DNA of 64,000 bases, from assembly GCF_016097555.1 (NCBI RefSeq), contig NC_054712.1, forward strand, positions 47,601,569 through 47,665,568. Direction: 5' to 3'. Source of the stretch: Gigantopelta aegis (lineage: Eukaryota; Mollusca; Gastropoda; Neomphalida; Peltospiridae). The notes under the pieces were generated by a model, which was not told where the DNA came from, did not search any database, and was given only the letters and a program-made list of their open reading frames with translations. Below are positions 1 to 37,200 of the stretch, piece after piece (position 1 is the first letter of the stretch; every line of letters starts with the position of its first letter). The position numbers were made by a program, and so were the translations under genes.

Positions 1-95
1 GAGCGAAAGAGACATGGGGTCAAAATTAAAAATGACACAATTAGAGTCCCTTCAAAAGGTGCTTCTAAAGTCAAATCATGGGACAAGACATGTCC

Positions 96-1110
96 TCAGT
101 AGCGTGTGTGACCACCCCTTGCATCAATACACGCCAAAACACGTCTCCTCATGGATGTCATCAGTCGCCGGATGACGTCAGCAGGAATTCTGTGCTAAAA
201 CATCCAACAAAACCTGTTCAAGCTGCTGTCAATTTGCTGGGGGAGGTACGCGTTGTCTCAGCTGTCGATCAAGATGATCCCAGAGATGCTCTATGGAATT
301 CATGTCTGGAGAACATGATGGCCAAGGCAATACATTGACGTTAACGTTGTTGAGATAATCCTGAACAAGTCTGGCTGTATGAGGTCGTGCATTGTCCTGC
401 TGCAAAAGGGTACCCCTAGGCTGTTGACGCAAGAATGGCACTACAACAGGTCGCAACACTTCATCCCTGTATCTTTGACCAGTCAGATTTCCACAGATGA
501 TGAGAAGCCTTGTTGTCCGTTGACCGCAAATACCGCCCCATACCATGATGCCGCCCCCACCAAAAGGGTGCACATCTTGAATGCAGTTTGGCGCAATTCA
601 CTCTCCCCTACGTCGATAAACACGAACTCGGCCATCATTTCGGAACATGTTGAAGCGACTTTCATCCGTGAACAGCACCCTTTCCCAATCACGCCGCTGC
701 CACCGACGTACAGTTCGTGCCCATTGTAATCTGCATTGACGGTGTAGAGGGGTCAAGGCTATTCCACGGAAGGGGCGGAAAGCTCTGATACCAGCCCTGC
801 GGAGTCGTCGGAAGACTGTTTGTCTGCTGATGGAGTGTCCCAGTGCCGCCGTCGCCGCCATTGACATCGCCATCACGAATCGGTTCCGCAGGTGGATTGT
901 CCGGATGTAGCGGTCTTCAGCTGGCATTGTGACCCTTGGTCTTCCCGATCTTGCACGGTCTTGTGCCTGGTATGTCTGCTGATGACGGCTCAACAAGTTG
1001 CTGATGGCGGCTTGACTGCAGTTGAAGGTTCTTGCAATCTGCCATTGAGAGGCCCCCATATCGGCCATACCGATTGCTCTGTTGCGTTCTGCTTGGGTAA
1101 GTCTTGGCAT
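96..1110 (-). pseudogene. Tc1-like DDE transposase, decayed
   Basis: Relic transposase of a Tc1/mariner DNA transposon, a nuclear cut-and-paste enzyme. From the start codon (1108-1110, MPRLTQAERNRAI) one reads a helix-turn-helix, a GRPR AT-hook-like linker, a second helix-turn-helix, and the DDE core: VLFTDESRF (first Asp), LQQDNARPHTA (second Asp) and SPDMNSIEHLWD (Glu), i.e. DD34E spacing. A TGA at 598-600 interrupts the frame where an Arg codon (CGA) is expected, a typical CpG decay. A second stop lies at 229-231. The conserved end IDARGGHTRY is readable only in a shifted frame, with its stop at 96-98. About 340 codons fit the family. I could not define the terminal inverted repeats; one end probably lies beyond the left edge. 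It cannot make active enzyme. Confidence 0.9.
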
Positions 1111-2194
1111 CTCTCTGATGTTCTTTTTGATACTGCTTCCTTGCTTTATCCCACACCGGTATTTATGCAACAATCATGCACGAGCATTTTTAACAAATTC
1201 AAATTATGCTGTTTTTCACATTTTTCGTGACTGCACGAAATTCACTAAATCCGGAAACAGTGACTTTTTGGAAACACAGGGTGTATTTTGGCAAATGTTT
1301 TCTCATTACTTTCAAACTTATTGCAGTATCTTTAATTCAGATAAACTTATTTTAAAAGTGATAAGTTTCTTTTGCCTGTTAGTTTATTTTACAGCTAATG
1401 TTTCTAAAAGACGTACTTTAACCCTTTCAGACTCGTTAACCCATTGTCTTCAAAGTGCCCCAGGAATTGATATATTTGACAGTTAAACAAAGAATAAATT
1501 TAAAGATGGTTTTTTGATAACTTATTTATTATTCATAGTAGAAGACTGGTTCAAGCATATTTGTAAACGTAAATCAATTTTCTATGAGGAGCTCATTATT
1601 ATACATATATAGAGGTATATTAAACAAAATTACTGATTATAAAAACATACCAAATTTCTATGAAAATGTGTAAATGAATAAACCCATTTAGAAAATTTTT
1701 TCCGACCACGTGCAAATGTCTAAAGTGGTATGTCATCTTGAATTCGTGATAGTATTTCAGCTAGTGGAATTCCAATGGAATTATCTCTGTTACATTACGA
1801 TAAAACATCACTATAGCGTTAATTTTCCGTGAAGGTCGTATTATAGAAAATGGATGTCGCCATTGTAGTTAACAAAACAGTTATACCAAATAGGCTGAAA
1901 AGTTCCGAACAAATGAGCACATTCTCACAGCAAACCATGGAACACTTCTACAGGATGTTGTTGTTAGCACTGCCTCTATTGCGCATGTCAACCTGTGACA
2001 AATTTGGTGGTAAATACAAACTGACAACACACAACGGGATTTCCCGTTCTGTAGTCTGAACGGTGATTTTTTTTTTTAGCGGGATTTCCCGTTCCATAGT
2101 CGGAAAGGGTTAAAGTCGTCGAGTTCCTTGCACTTTTAGGTGGTAAATTCACACCTGAGAAAATTATACCATTAGTTTTTCTAACAAGACTTAC
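1111..2194. other. Gene-free stretch left of TBC1D31 exon 13
   Basis: AT-rich DNA with no recognisable exon. Short frames here show no family signature. I looked on the minus strand for the next TBC1D31 exon (the segment after DDFK) and did not find it, so it must lie left of position 1. The only structure is a copy of the exon 13 edge at 2111-2135, listed separately. Confidence 0.6.
2111..2135 (-). repeat. Copy of the 3' edge of TBC1D31 exon 13
   Basis: About 24 nt here match 2196-2220, the last coding bases of exon 13, almost perfectly. They lie in the intron 60 nt downstream of the real donor. After the match the sequence diverges, so this is a partial direct duplication of the exon edge. 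Confidence 0.75.
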
Positions 2195-26943
<24,749 letters not shown>

Positions 26944-28138
26944 TATACTTCAGCTTTTAAGTCCCTAGCCAATTTTGTTTTTGTTTTTTTAGAAAATTAA
27001 AATCGTTCTACTTTTAAAAATAATCACGAACGTGCTAAATGATGATTAACTGAAAATTAGACTGTTACTGGATGTAAACATTAACCAAACACAGCATTGT
27101 CATTTATGACAAAGCACTACACTTTGAAGAAATATTATGTCAAATAATCGGCGAACGAACGGGAGATGATTGAACATGTTTTTCAAAATGGCGCCTTTGT
27201 TTTTCTGGGTTATTAGAAATGTTGCATCTAACTGCGGACAATGTTGCTTTTCAATTCAGGTAAAAAATGTATAATGTAATTCACTGTTATTCACCATTTT
27301 GTATTATATAATATCTATAACTGATATATATGTACATATCATAATGTGGTGTGTGTTTATTACACTCCTAAAGTACATGGCATATGTTTCTTTTTCGTTT
27401 TTATAAATAGGAGCCTTTTGTATGAAACCATGTGTTCGCTGGTAATTTTACCATTTTCCTTGGAAACCCGCGACGATTACTCTAGCATAACGTTCCGTTT
27501 TGACCAGAGGACGTCTTAAACCCCCCCGCCCCCCGTTTTTTCCCCTACTCCATATATATTAAATAAAAATAAAAATGTTTGCATGTGCCTCCCCATCTCC
27601 CGCTAGAGATCGATCTTCAACTTTAAATGTCCTTGACACACAGGCCAGATAGCTGAGGTGTATGTGTCTAGGACAACGTGCTTGAACCTTAATTACGGTA
27701 GATATAAGCACGAAAAAAAAAGTTGCGTGTGAGCCGTGTTGGGTATAACACATATCTAACCGATCAGGTAGTTTTTTTTTTTTTTTAGTGTTGATGTAAT
27801 TAGTAGATGCATATTATGGAGAAATTGTATGTATATTATATGTACATAATTATTAACGAAAAATAGATAATTTAACTTATTAGTATCAATACTATCTACT
27901 TTGTTGACGAAAAATTTATGATCTTATAATCTAGATATGGTGCGCCATACAATATGTATCAATTTAACAAATTTAACAACTTCCGTTTTCTCTTTAGTTT
28001 GTACTTCCTGTTTTATTTGCGATTGCTGTATCTGGAAAAGCCACGTCAGATTTGTAAAAAAAATATCTGAAATCATAAAGAACTGTTAATTTGGTTAGAA
28101 TAAAGTAGTAGATCAGCTAATTTTGTGTTTTTTGAACC
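26944..28138. promoter_or_regulatory. Shared 5' region of TBC1D31 and DERL1
   Basis: 1195 bp separate the two divergent start codons, so both promoters must lie here unless there are remote non-coding first exons. No TATA box or CpG island is evident; a C-rich patch is at 27520-27545 and TA-rich palindromes (ATATATGTACATATC) are at 27325-27340. Bidirectional use is inference from the layout. Confidence 0.6.
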
Positions 28139-28297
28139 ATGGCGTCGAATGACATTGGCGACTGGTATCGAAGCATACCACAGATGACGAAATATTGGTT
28201 TACTGGTTCCATTATTTTGCCTCTGGTTGGTAAAATTGGAATCATCAGCCCAGTGTGGTTTATTTTAAACTGGGATTGGTTTATCTACAAGTTTCAA
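28139..28297 (+). CDS. DERL1: DERL1 exon 1
   Basis: Start in ACCATGG; 53 codons, donor GTAAGT. MASNDIGDWYRSIPQMTKYW, then the first membrane helix. Confidence 0.95.
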
Positions 28298-31200
28298 GTA
28301 AGTATGTCAAAAACGTTTTCACCTGTTGCACCATCTTCAGGGTTGAAAATTAGTTCATCAAGATTAGGTCTAGTTCACCTAGATAAACCTCGCGTGCAAG
28401 CACAAACAGCGAGGTTTACCTTGTGTAGGCATTCCGCCATTAGCAGCTTCTCAGGCTTCTGGACAACGGTTCCGAGGAATTTTGCTCGGAACGAAATTGC
28501 GGTCAAAATAACGATTACCATCACATTTCCACACCCTAATTGTATATTGTGATCTATTTCGAGCTCACTGAAACTAAGAAATACTTACTTTGAAACAATC
28601 TTCACTTTGAATTAAAGGAAAAAAGTCTGACTTTACCGAGCAGATTCTAGCAGCCACTTTCTAGCAGACAATTACGCTGGCAGACAATTTCAGCTGACAC
28701 ACATGGCGCCGTTCTAAACACCTTTTAACCTTTAGACTACTGGATTAATTTTTAACAAAAACCACGTTGAGTGGGTACAAGTTTATAATTTTTACTCACA
28801 TATATTCACTTAAATGTTTCATAAATACATGAAATAAAGTTCATATATGAATCGGTAAGTATTATTTTCGTGTCTTTTTTTGTAATTTTTATTATTTTAG
28901 ATCGGCTAATGGTGATTAAAATTAGGCAAAAAATAGAAAAAGTTGCGTTTACTTACGGGCATTTGTGGCCAGCTGTCCAGTATTTATGTCCATTATTCCC
29001 GATAACAGTGGTTTTCTGACCAGAAACTACGATTCATATTGCAATATTTGGTAATTTTCGTTGTTGGTAAAACGATCAAATTTATTATCAAATTAGCTGT
29101 TACAATCAGCTATCGATCCCTGAAAATTACCGCGACGTGCTGCCATTGTTGTCAAGCGAAAATAATTGCCGAAAACCACTTTTTGAACTCAAAATTTCAA
29201 GGTATTTTCAATTGAAAAAATCAAAACAAAAACCACCATTTTGAAAAAAAATCTTTTTTCTTTAATTATATTTCCGTTTCCGGTGAGTGTCGTCTGCAAA
29301 ACGGCGGGAAATATGAATTGGGGAATGCACTGTATACAGTGTACAGTATATCGACTGACGTGACGTCGGGCGAGATATCTCACCTGCAGTAGTCAGAAGG
29401 TTAAGACATAAAAATGAGTCTTGGTTGTTATTTTGATTTTGTGTGGGGGTTTTTTTATAAAGATACTCTTTTAAACTCTGAAATTCTTAAGTTATAGTGA
29501 ATACTAATAATTAGCATATCGGTGTGTTTGAAAGGCGTATGAGTCCGGTGTTTAGAACGTTTTAATGTTTTACTATTCCGTTTCGAAATTTACTATAAAT
29601 TTTGTGGAATAGCGTAAAATTCGACCCCTGGATTGACCGATAAATATGTGGTTTTTTTTATACCTGTCACACATTATAAAAGGGCCTGCAGATGGATGAA
29701 ATTAATATTTAGATGGACTGCCAAAAAGAAAGGGTGTCAGACTATTTACAAAGAAAATAAACAAAGTTTTCAAAACGATGGCCAAACAGTTTTAAGTCTA
29801 GCAAAAAAGTCGATATTCATGGAGGCAAAGGAGGTTGGTAGGAGGTTGTCAATGAAGTCCCAATGAAGTTGGTTGTGTCCAGCTGTGGGAGGAACTGCCT
29901 GTAGACTGACCCTGCTAACACTTTGGTGATTGGACGACAGACTTTCCACCTCAATGTTCTTCATGATACAATGTAACGCAGGCATCGAAATAAGTTGAGA
30001 ATGGTCGTTCAGGTTACCGGGAGGTTACCACATGTTAGAAAAGTCGAGAACGGTGTTTCGTTCTCGACAAAAATTTCAACGTTGGTAGTTTCGTTTCCGA
30101 ACGTAAACCAGGCAATGCATTCAGGACTTCTGCTTTTCATTATCTCGTCAGGAATTGCATCGATGTTCGCGCGCAAGTCACTCCGCGTTTAAGCAGCGTC
30201 CACTAGATGAATTTATGTCCGCGTTTTGTTTTCTCATACAAAATTGCACTGATGTTCGTGCGCACTTGTGCAATTGCAAAGCAATTTTGGCAATCCGCGT
30301 TTAAGCAGCGCCTACTAGATAAATTTACTTCCGGATTTCGTTTCTCGTACCGATGTTTGTGCGCACCATTACAATTTCAGAACGACCGCATAGTAGTAAC
30401 AGGAATTCAATTCTAACTTTCATATAGTTGTGGAAACCTATAGGTTACCAGACTATATTTTGTGGTAACCTGTAAATGGGTTACCAGACACAATGCTTAT
30501 TTCGATGCCTGTAACGTCGGGTTGTCCATATCGGGTATCAACAGGGCCTGATGGTAAAGTCCAAGGCAGCGTATGGTGACGCACACTGCAGAGCGTCCCT
30601 CCTGCAGCTTGACTGTGGAACGCAAAGTCACCTATGGCATTGCGAGCTGGTAGCGGTTGGTAAGCCTCATGCTTAGATGTGCTGAATATCTGCCTGACGT
30701 CTTCGATGTTAGTCTTCACAAGCTGACTGAAGCAATGTCTCAGTGTCTGCCAGTGGTCCCTTTTTAAACAATGACGGCAGTTCCGCAGTAATTAGAACAC
30801 CATGAAAGAATTGCGCCTCTTTGAAGGCTTAATAAACAGTGAACCAGTTACCACTCCTGTTGTAATGGGTGAAGGTAGCAAGATAAATTAGATTATTATT
30901 TGTATGTGTTGATACCTGCATTGTATCATACTGATCTGTTGTTTTGTCAAAACTAGTACCTGCATAAACACGAATGACACATCCATTTTACATCGTCTTA
31001 CTGAATTTACAATGGTAGAGCGACAAAAAAAAAGTGTCTGAATTTGTGTCCCAGCCTACTTCTTGCTTGTCACTGATGACCAGTCGTATTTGGTTTATCT
31101 TGATTTTGATTGTTTTTTCAGAAACGCCAATATCTTTTAGGTTTATACCAGTCACTAAAACAGTGCTGTATATTCTTTCATCTGTTGTCTGACATGGGGT

Positions 31201-34200
31201 ATATTGCCTTGTAGGCTATTTGAGCAACTGACATCACCATTCCTAGTGACAATTAACTATCAAATGCACTGAATACAAGACCATGCATTACCGTATGACA
31301 CACCCTCGTATTGTGCATTTAATTCTTTTGTTTGAGGTTGGTTAGGGAAATGAGTTTGTTAAATTGCCTATTTGAGTTTTTACATGTATACTTGTGAAAA
31401 TACTGAAAAATGTGTGGTGAACAGTCTTTAAAATGGAGTAACTACTAATCAGCTACATGTATTCATCAGCATACATGTACAATACATTTTCTAATCATGT
31501 TGATTATTGTCTTTTTAGATATGGCGTCCACTAACTGCTGTACTGTACTACCCTATTGCTGGTCCTAAAGGCTTCCATTTCCTGTTGAATCTCTATTTCC
31601 TGTACTCGTACTCCACAAGACTGGAAACAGGTATACATGCACTAAAGTATGTTTTGTTTAACGACACTGCTAGAGCATATTGATTTATTAATCATCGGCT
31701 ATTGAATGTCAAGCATTTGGTAATTTGACATATAATCTATATATTTTCATTAGTGGCAAGGGATCTTTTATATGCACCATCCCACAGACAGGATAGCACA
31801 TACCACAGACAGGATGGCACATACCATGGTGCACTGGCTGGAACAAAAATTAGCCCAATGGGCCCACCGAAGGGGATTGATACCAAACCAACCACACATC
31901 AAGCGAGCGGTTTACCACTGGGCTGCATCCTGCCCCTAGAGGCACTAATTAGCCCAATGGGCCCACCGACGGGGATCGATACCAAACCAACCACACATCA
32001 AGCGAGCGGTTTACCACTGGATTACGTCCTGCCCCTAGAGGCACTAATTAGCCCAGTGGGCCCACCGACGGGGATCGATACCAAACCAACCACTCATCAA
32101 GCGAGCGGTTTACCACTGGGCTGCGTCCTGCCCCTAGAGGCACTAATTCAGCCAGCACCAAACCCTTGCTAAGTCACCAAGTTATTAGCAGTAGTGAGAA
32201 GTCAAAGTTACTAGTATTTTCAACCTAATCCAGGGCTAGGTCTGATACTAGCCACATTAGCAAATTCTAAAGTTTAAAAACAACAGGTGAATTTTATTTT
32301 TATTTGAAGAAAAAAAAGAGTAATCTGATTTAATAACAAAGTTAAAAGTTTAACAACACCACTAGAGCACATTGATTAATTAATTATCGGCTGTTGGATG
32401 CAACATTTGATAGTCATCAGAGGAAACCTGCACTACATTTGTCCATTATTAGCAAGGGGATTTTTTATGCACTTTCCCACAGACAGGAAAGCACATACCA
32501 CAGCCTTTGACCAGTTGTGGAGCACTAGTTGAAACGAGAAAAACCCAATCTGTTGAATGGATCCACTGAGGTGGTTCGATCCAGCGATGCAAGCACCTCA
32601 GGTGACTTGAGCTAAATCCTGTTCCGATTTTAATAACAAAATCACAAAACACAGACTAGCTCTGGGTTAACACAAAGTTTCACCAAATTATCTATTAAAC
32701 TTCCTAAATGGCAGAAAACCAGTTATTTTCTAATAAAATGTAGTAAAATTATTTCGCCAATTTATAATAAAATTTGCTAATTGTTTTTAAAATTTGCAAA
32801 TGGCGAATTTGGCGACTGCCAGAGCTAGCCCTGCAGCAGATGTTAAAACACCAAGTTTATTTATTTTTCTTAACTCCCATCTCCACTTTTTGATTTATTT
32901 AATATGCTTTAACTTGATTGTACAGGTCCATTGTATGTATTATTAAACATATCATTGGACATCGAGTTACATTGCGGTTACAGTTCAGTATACATAGTCT
33001 GTTTTTGTTTTCAGGTATTTTTGATGGACGGCCAGCCGACTACCTGTTCATGTTGCTCTTCAACTGGATTTGTTTGACCGTATCCTTCATCAGTATTAGA
33101 AACAGTATTATTACACACTGGGTTTTGTTTGACCAACGTTTTCCATTTGTTCAAATTGTTGGTTTTTTCTCTGAAGCTTGACTTTTATTTGTAAACATGA
33201 CAATCATCTAGAATTTGTTTTTTAAAACATTTATCCCTTTAAAAAAACAAATTGTCGGGGTGTTATAAGTTAAACCCTGGTATTGGTTTTATAACATGTG
33301 TGATAAGGAAGTTTTTATTATTATTATTATTATTATTGTTTTACAAATCCTATTTGCACATTTAAAGTTTATATTATTTCAAAATCTGATGTTTGGAGGA
33401 TTATATGTATTAATTTTGAAATAATTTCAGTTATGAGTACTATCTATAATTTATAATATGCAAGGCCATTTTAACAGTTTCCAGTCAATCTGACCGTGTC
33501 TCATCTTTTGATGTGTACTGCCGACCACCTTTCTATTTACTTGATGCTACACACCACAAGCATCTTTTTGCACTCGGGTGGGACGTAGCCCAGTGGTTTG
33601 CCAGATGCGCAGTTGCTCTAGGTTTGATCCCTGTTGGTGGCCTCATTGGGCTATTTCTCGTTCCAACCAGTGCACCAAGACTGGTATATCAAAGACTGTG
33701 GCATGTGCTATCTTGTCTGAAGGATGGTGCATATAAAAGAACCCTTGATACTAATGCAAAGAAGTAGTGGGTCTCCTCTCTTAAAGACTATATGTCAGAA
33801 TTACCAAATGTTTGACATCCAATAGCCGATGATTAATAAATCAATGTGCTCTAATGGTGTCATCAAACAAAACAAACTTTTTCACTCTTTGCATCCAGTC
33901 GACTACCAATACTATACAAACATTGTGCTAAATATTACATACAAAGATGAATTCTATAAACACAAACATAATGGAGGCTGCCATCTTTGTTACTCAACCC
34001 AGAAGTGACTGTGTAATCTAGGCTAATGAGAGCTGGCTATCTACAGGTACATGGCAGTCATATTTTGGGTGGAAAAGCCAGCATAAGGCCACCACACCCC
34101 ATATAAACCTTCCTGTGTGTTTCTAGTATGAAAATAGTAACTAATATTACCGTTATGATTAAAAATATCATGGGACATAACACTTTTGACGCCACACGAT

Positions 34201-37200
34201 GACGTCATCAACCTTACAGGAACATCAACGAAACAAGATGAGTGATATAAATTAAGATCCATTATGGGTAATAAATAGGATATTAAACTCGCTACCATTT
34301 CGTATCATGTTTATGTCCCTCGTGAAATAATTTTCATTGTCACTCGCTAAAACTCGTGACAATTGAAAATTATTTCACTCGAAGTCGAAGCGAGTTTAAT
34401 ATCCTGTAAATCTCACTGGGACATAAATACATCGTGCTCATGTACACTGTAAGTGATATTTTTATGTAATTATTTCACATGATATAACTTTATTGTTTAG
34501 TTTTTTCAAAACATCATATAATTTCTTTTAAAGAAAATTTAATTAGAAAGCAGAGGTATATTTGTTATAGTTACACATCTCTATCAGTTGACGACTTTCC
34601 ATTTTGATATGTAGTTTTGTATGCTTGTATGACATTTAATTATTTGTGTTAAGAAGTACTTTAAAGTTTATGTACATTTTCCTTAACATTGTACTCAGGC
34701 TATTGGATTCATTGCTAATTTAATGGTAAGGTTTTATTTTAATTTTTTTAATTACAGATTTTTTCTTAAAGATTTAGGTCTCACACTTGAAATTTTTTTG
34801 TTTTAGACAATTTCAGATATGTAGAGTATTTCCTTTAAACAGATTAAAATGTGGTTAATTTTTAGGAACATTTTATTAGCCAAAGACTGAATGTTGTAGC
34901 CATTTTGTATTAAAATTAACAGTTGACTAATTTGGCAGTGGAGAGGGTGAGCCATGACTATCGTATAATGATGTCTGTAGTAATTAAAGATAATTGAGTA
35001 ATAATATATTAACAGTATTAAAGCAACAGTAAATCATTTCTGCTGATGATATCCATTGATAGCGAAAAATACAAGTTTACCATTAATAATTATTGTGTTT
35101 GTATTTTTCATTTAATTAGGAAGTAATGTTATGAGATGGGCATGAGAACTTCAGGTTTCAGAATATTGTATTCTCGGCACTAAAGATAGCTGGGCATTAA
35201 AGACAGTGTTTTGTTTCATTATGACTTAAGCAATAATGAATCAATCCAAACTTTTTAAAAATGTTTTTATTTATTCGAGATTATCTAGAAGTATGTACAT
35301 GCCAGTGAATTGTGTATTTGTTTTAACTAGAAGTTCATACACATCAGTGAGTTGTGTATTTGTTTCAGTTGTTGATGGACCTAATGGTTCTCGGCATACT
35401 CTATGTATTAATAACTCCACCTCAACTAAAACATGTGATTAGAAGTACGTACACGTCAGTGAGTTGTGTATTTGTTTGTTTCAGTTGTTGATGGATCCGA
35501 TGGTACTCAGCGTTCTCTACGTCTGGTGTCAGCTCAACAAAGATCAGATCGTCACGTTCTGGTTTGGGACCAGGTTCAAAGTAATTCACTTTTCAAGACT
35601 TCGTTACTGTCCTAAACTCTTGTTACACCGTGTTTACCAGGGACTACCTTGCTTGTCTTTATTTGTTGAGCACAGTTTTAATTTGCACATGTTACTGTTA
35701 AAATACCCATCTCGATGAACAATGAGTAACAACACAATAAACATTTTACAGTCATCGCCAGGAAAGGCAAGTGATCACTGCACACTCGCTTAGAAAGTTT
35801 TAGGAGAGTGTAAATTGAATGTTTGAGTGGCAAATTAAAAGGTTTACATTTGATTGCTCGCCTAGGACCATTTCAGGAGAGAGACCTTTGGCTCAACGTG
35901 ATTTTGCCCATTGTGAAGACTGCTTTATAATTTTAAATTTGTTTTCATTATGAAAAACAACTTATTTACAAACTATATTTCCTTTTTAAAGTCTTTAACA
36001 CACAAGAAATACAAACAAACTATGATCTTTGAATCTAGTACTCACCCCACCCCACCTCCACCCCTTCAGTGGTAGAGCCTTTACCAGATGTGCAGTATAC
36101 TATAGGATTGATTGCCCTTGGTGAACCTGTAAGATATTTTCCTGTTCTAACTAGGATGGATGTGGGGCATACGTAAATAAGTAACCAGTCTCTGATGACT
36201 GGTACATCAAACACTGTGGTACATGTATGTACTGCTCTAAAATGTGGGGAGTGAATAGAAAGAGTCCTTGTTGTGGTTGTGTAGGACTAACCTTTGTAAA
36301 TAAGTAACCAGTCTCTGATGACTGGTACATCAAACACTGTGGTACATGTATGTACTGCTCTAAAATGTGGGGAGTGAATAGAAAGAGTCCTTGTTGTGGT
36401 TGTGTAGGACTAACCTTTGTAAATAAGTAACCAGTCTCTGATGACTGGTACATCAAACACTGTGGTACATGTATGTACTGCTCTAAAATGTGGGAAGTGA
36501 ATAGAAAGAGTCCTTGTTGTGGTTGTGTAGGACTAACCTTTGTAAATAAGTAACCAGTCTCTGATGACTGGTACATCAAACACTGTGGTACATGTATGTA
36601 CTGCTCTAAAATGTGGGGAGTGAATAGAAAGAGTCCTTGTTGTGGTTGTGTAGGACTAACCTTTGTAAATAAGTAACCAGTCTCTGATGACTGGTACATC
36701 AAACACTGTGGTACATGTATGTACTGCTCTAAAATGTGGGAAGTGAATAGAAAGAGTCCTTGTTGTGGTTGTGTAGGACTAACCTTTGTGGCAGGAGCAT
36801 TTGTCCTCTTGACTTGTTAAGTATTTGAAGAGTTTCATCGCAAAACATGATAAACACCACTATAGACACCCAATCCTGAAAATGTTTTATTCCAAACTAT
36901 CATAAACCTACGCCAATTTCTCTGCAATCTGCCATATATCCTCAGACAGTCGTATCGCATTTTGCTGAAAACTGAATTTGAACGATTAAGCGTTTATCGC
37001 GTTTTGGGATGAAACTTCATTTTTTTTGTCTCTGTTTTTCAGGCCATGTACCTTCCCTGGGTTCTGCTAGCTTTCAACATGATTATAGGTGATGGGTAAG
37101 TACAGAGTCTGACATGGTAGTAATCAGATTTAGTTAATTTTCTACTAGTAGGCCGTATTGACAAGTCGTATACAAATATCTTTAGTGCTTGATAAATGGA

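Noticed and set aside
27188-27260. Possible small first exon (MAPLFFWVIRNVASNC, then GTAAAA)
   Set aside because: No homology and no partner exon; it may be 5' UTR of DERL1 or nothing.
33061-33181. Longer DERL1 exon 3 reading through 33079
   Set aside because: Open frame continues, but Derlin alignment demands the 27-nt exon at 34699 and a GT lies exactly at 33080.
36151-36702. 183-codon open frame with 41-residue repeats
   Set aside because: By-product of the 123-bp satellite; it lies antisense in a DERL1 intron and contains SINE sequence.
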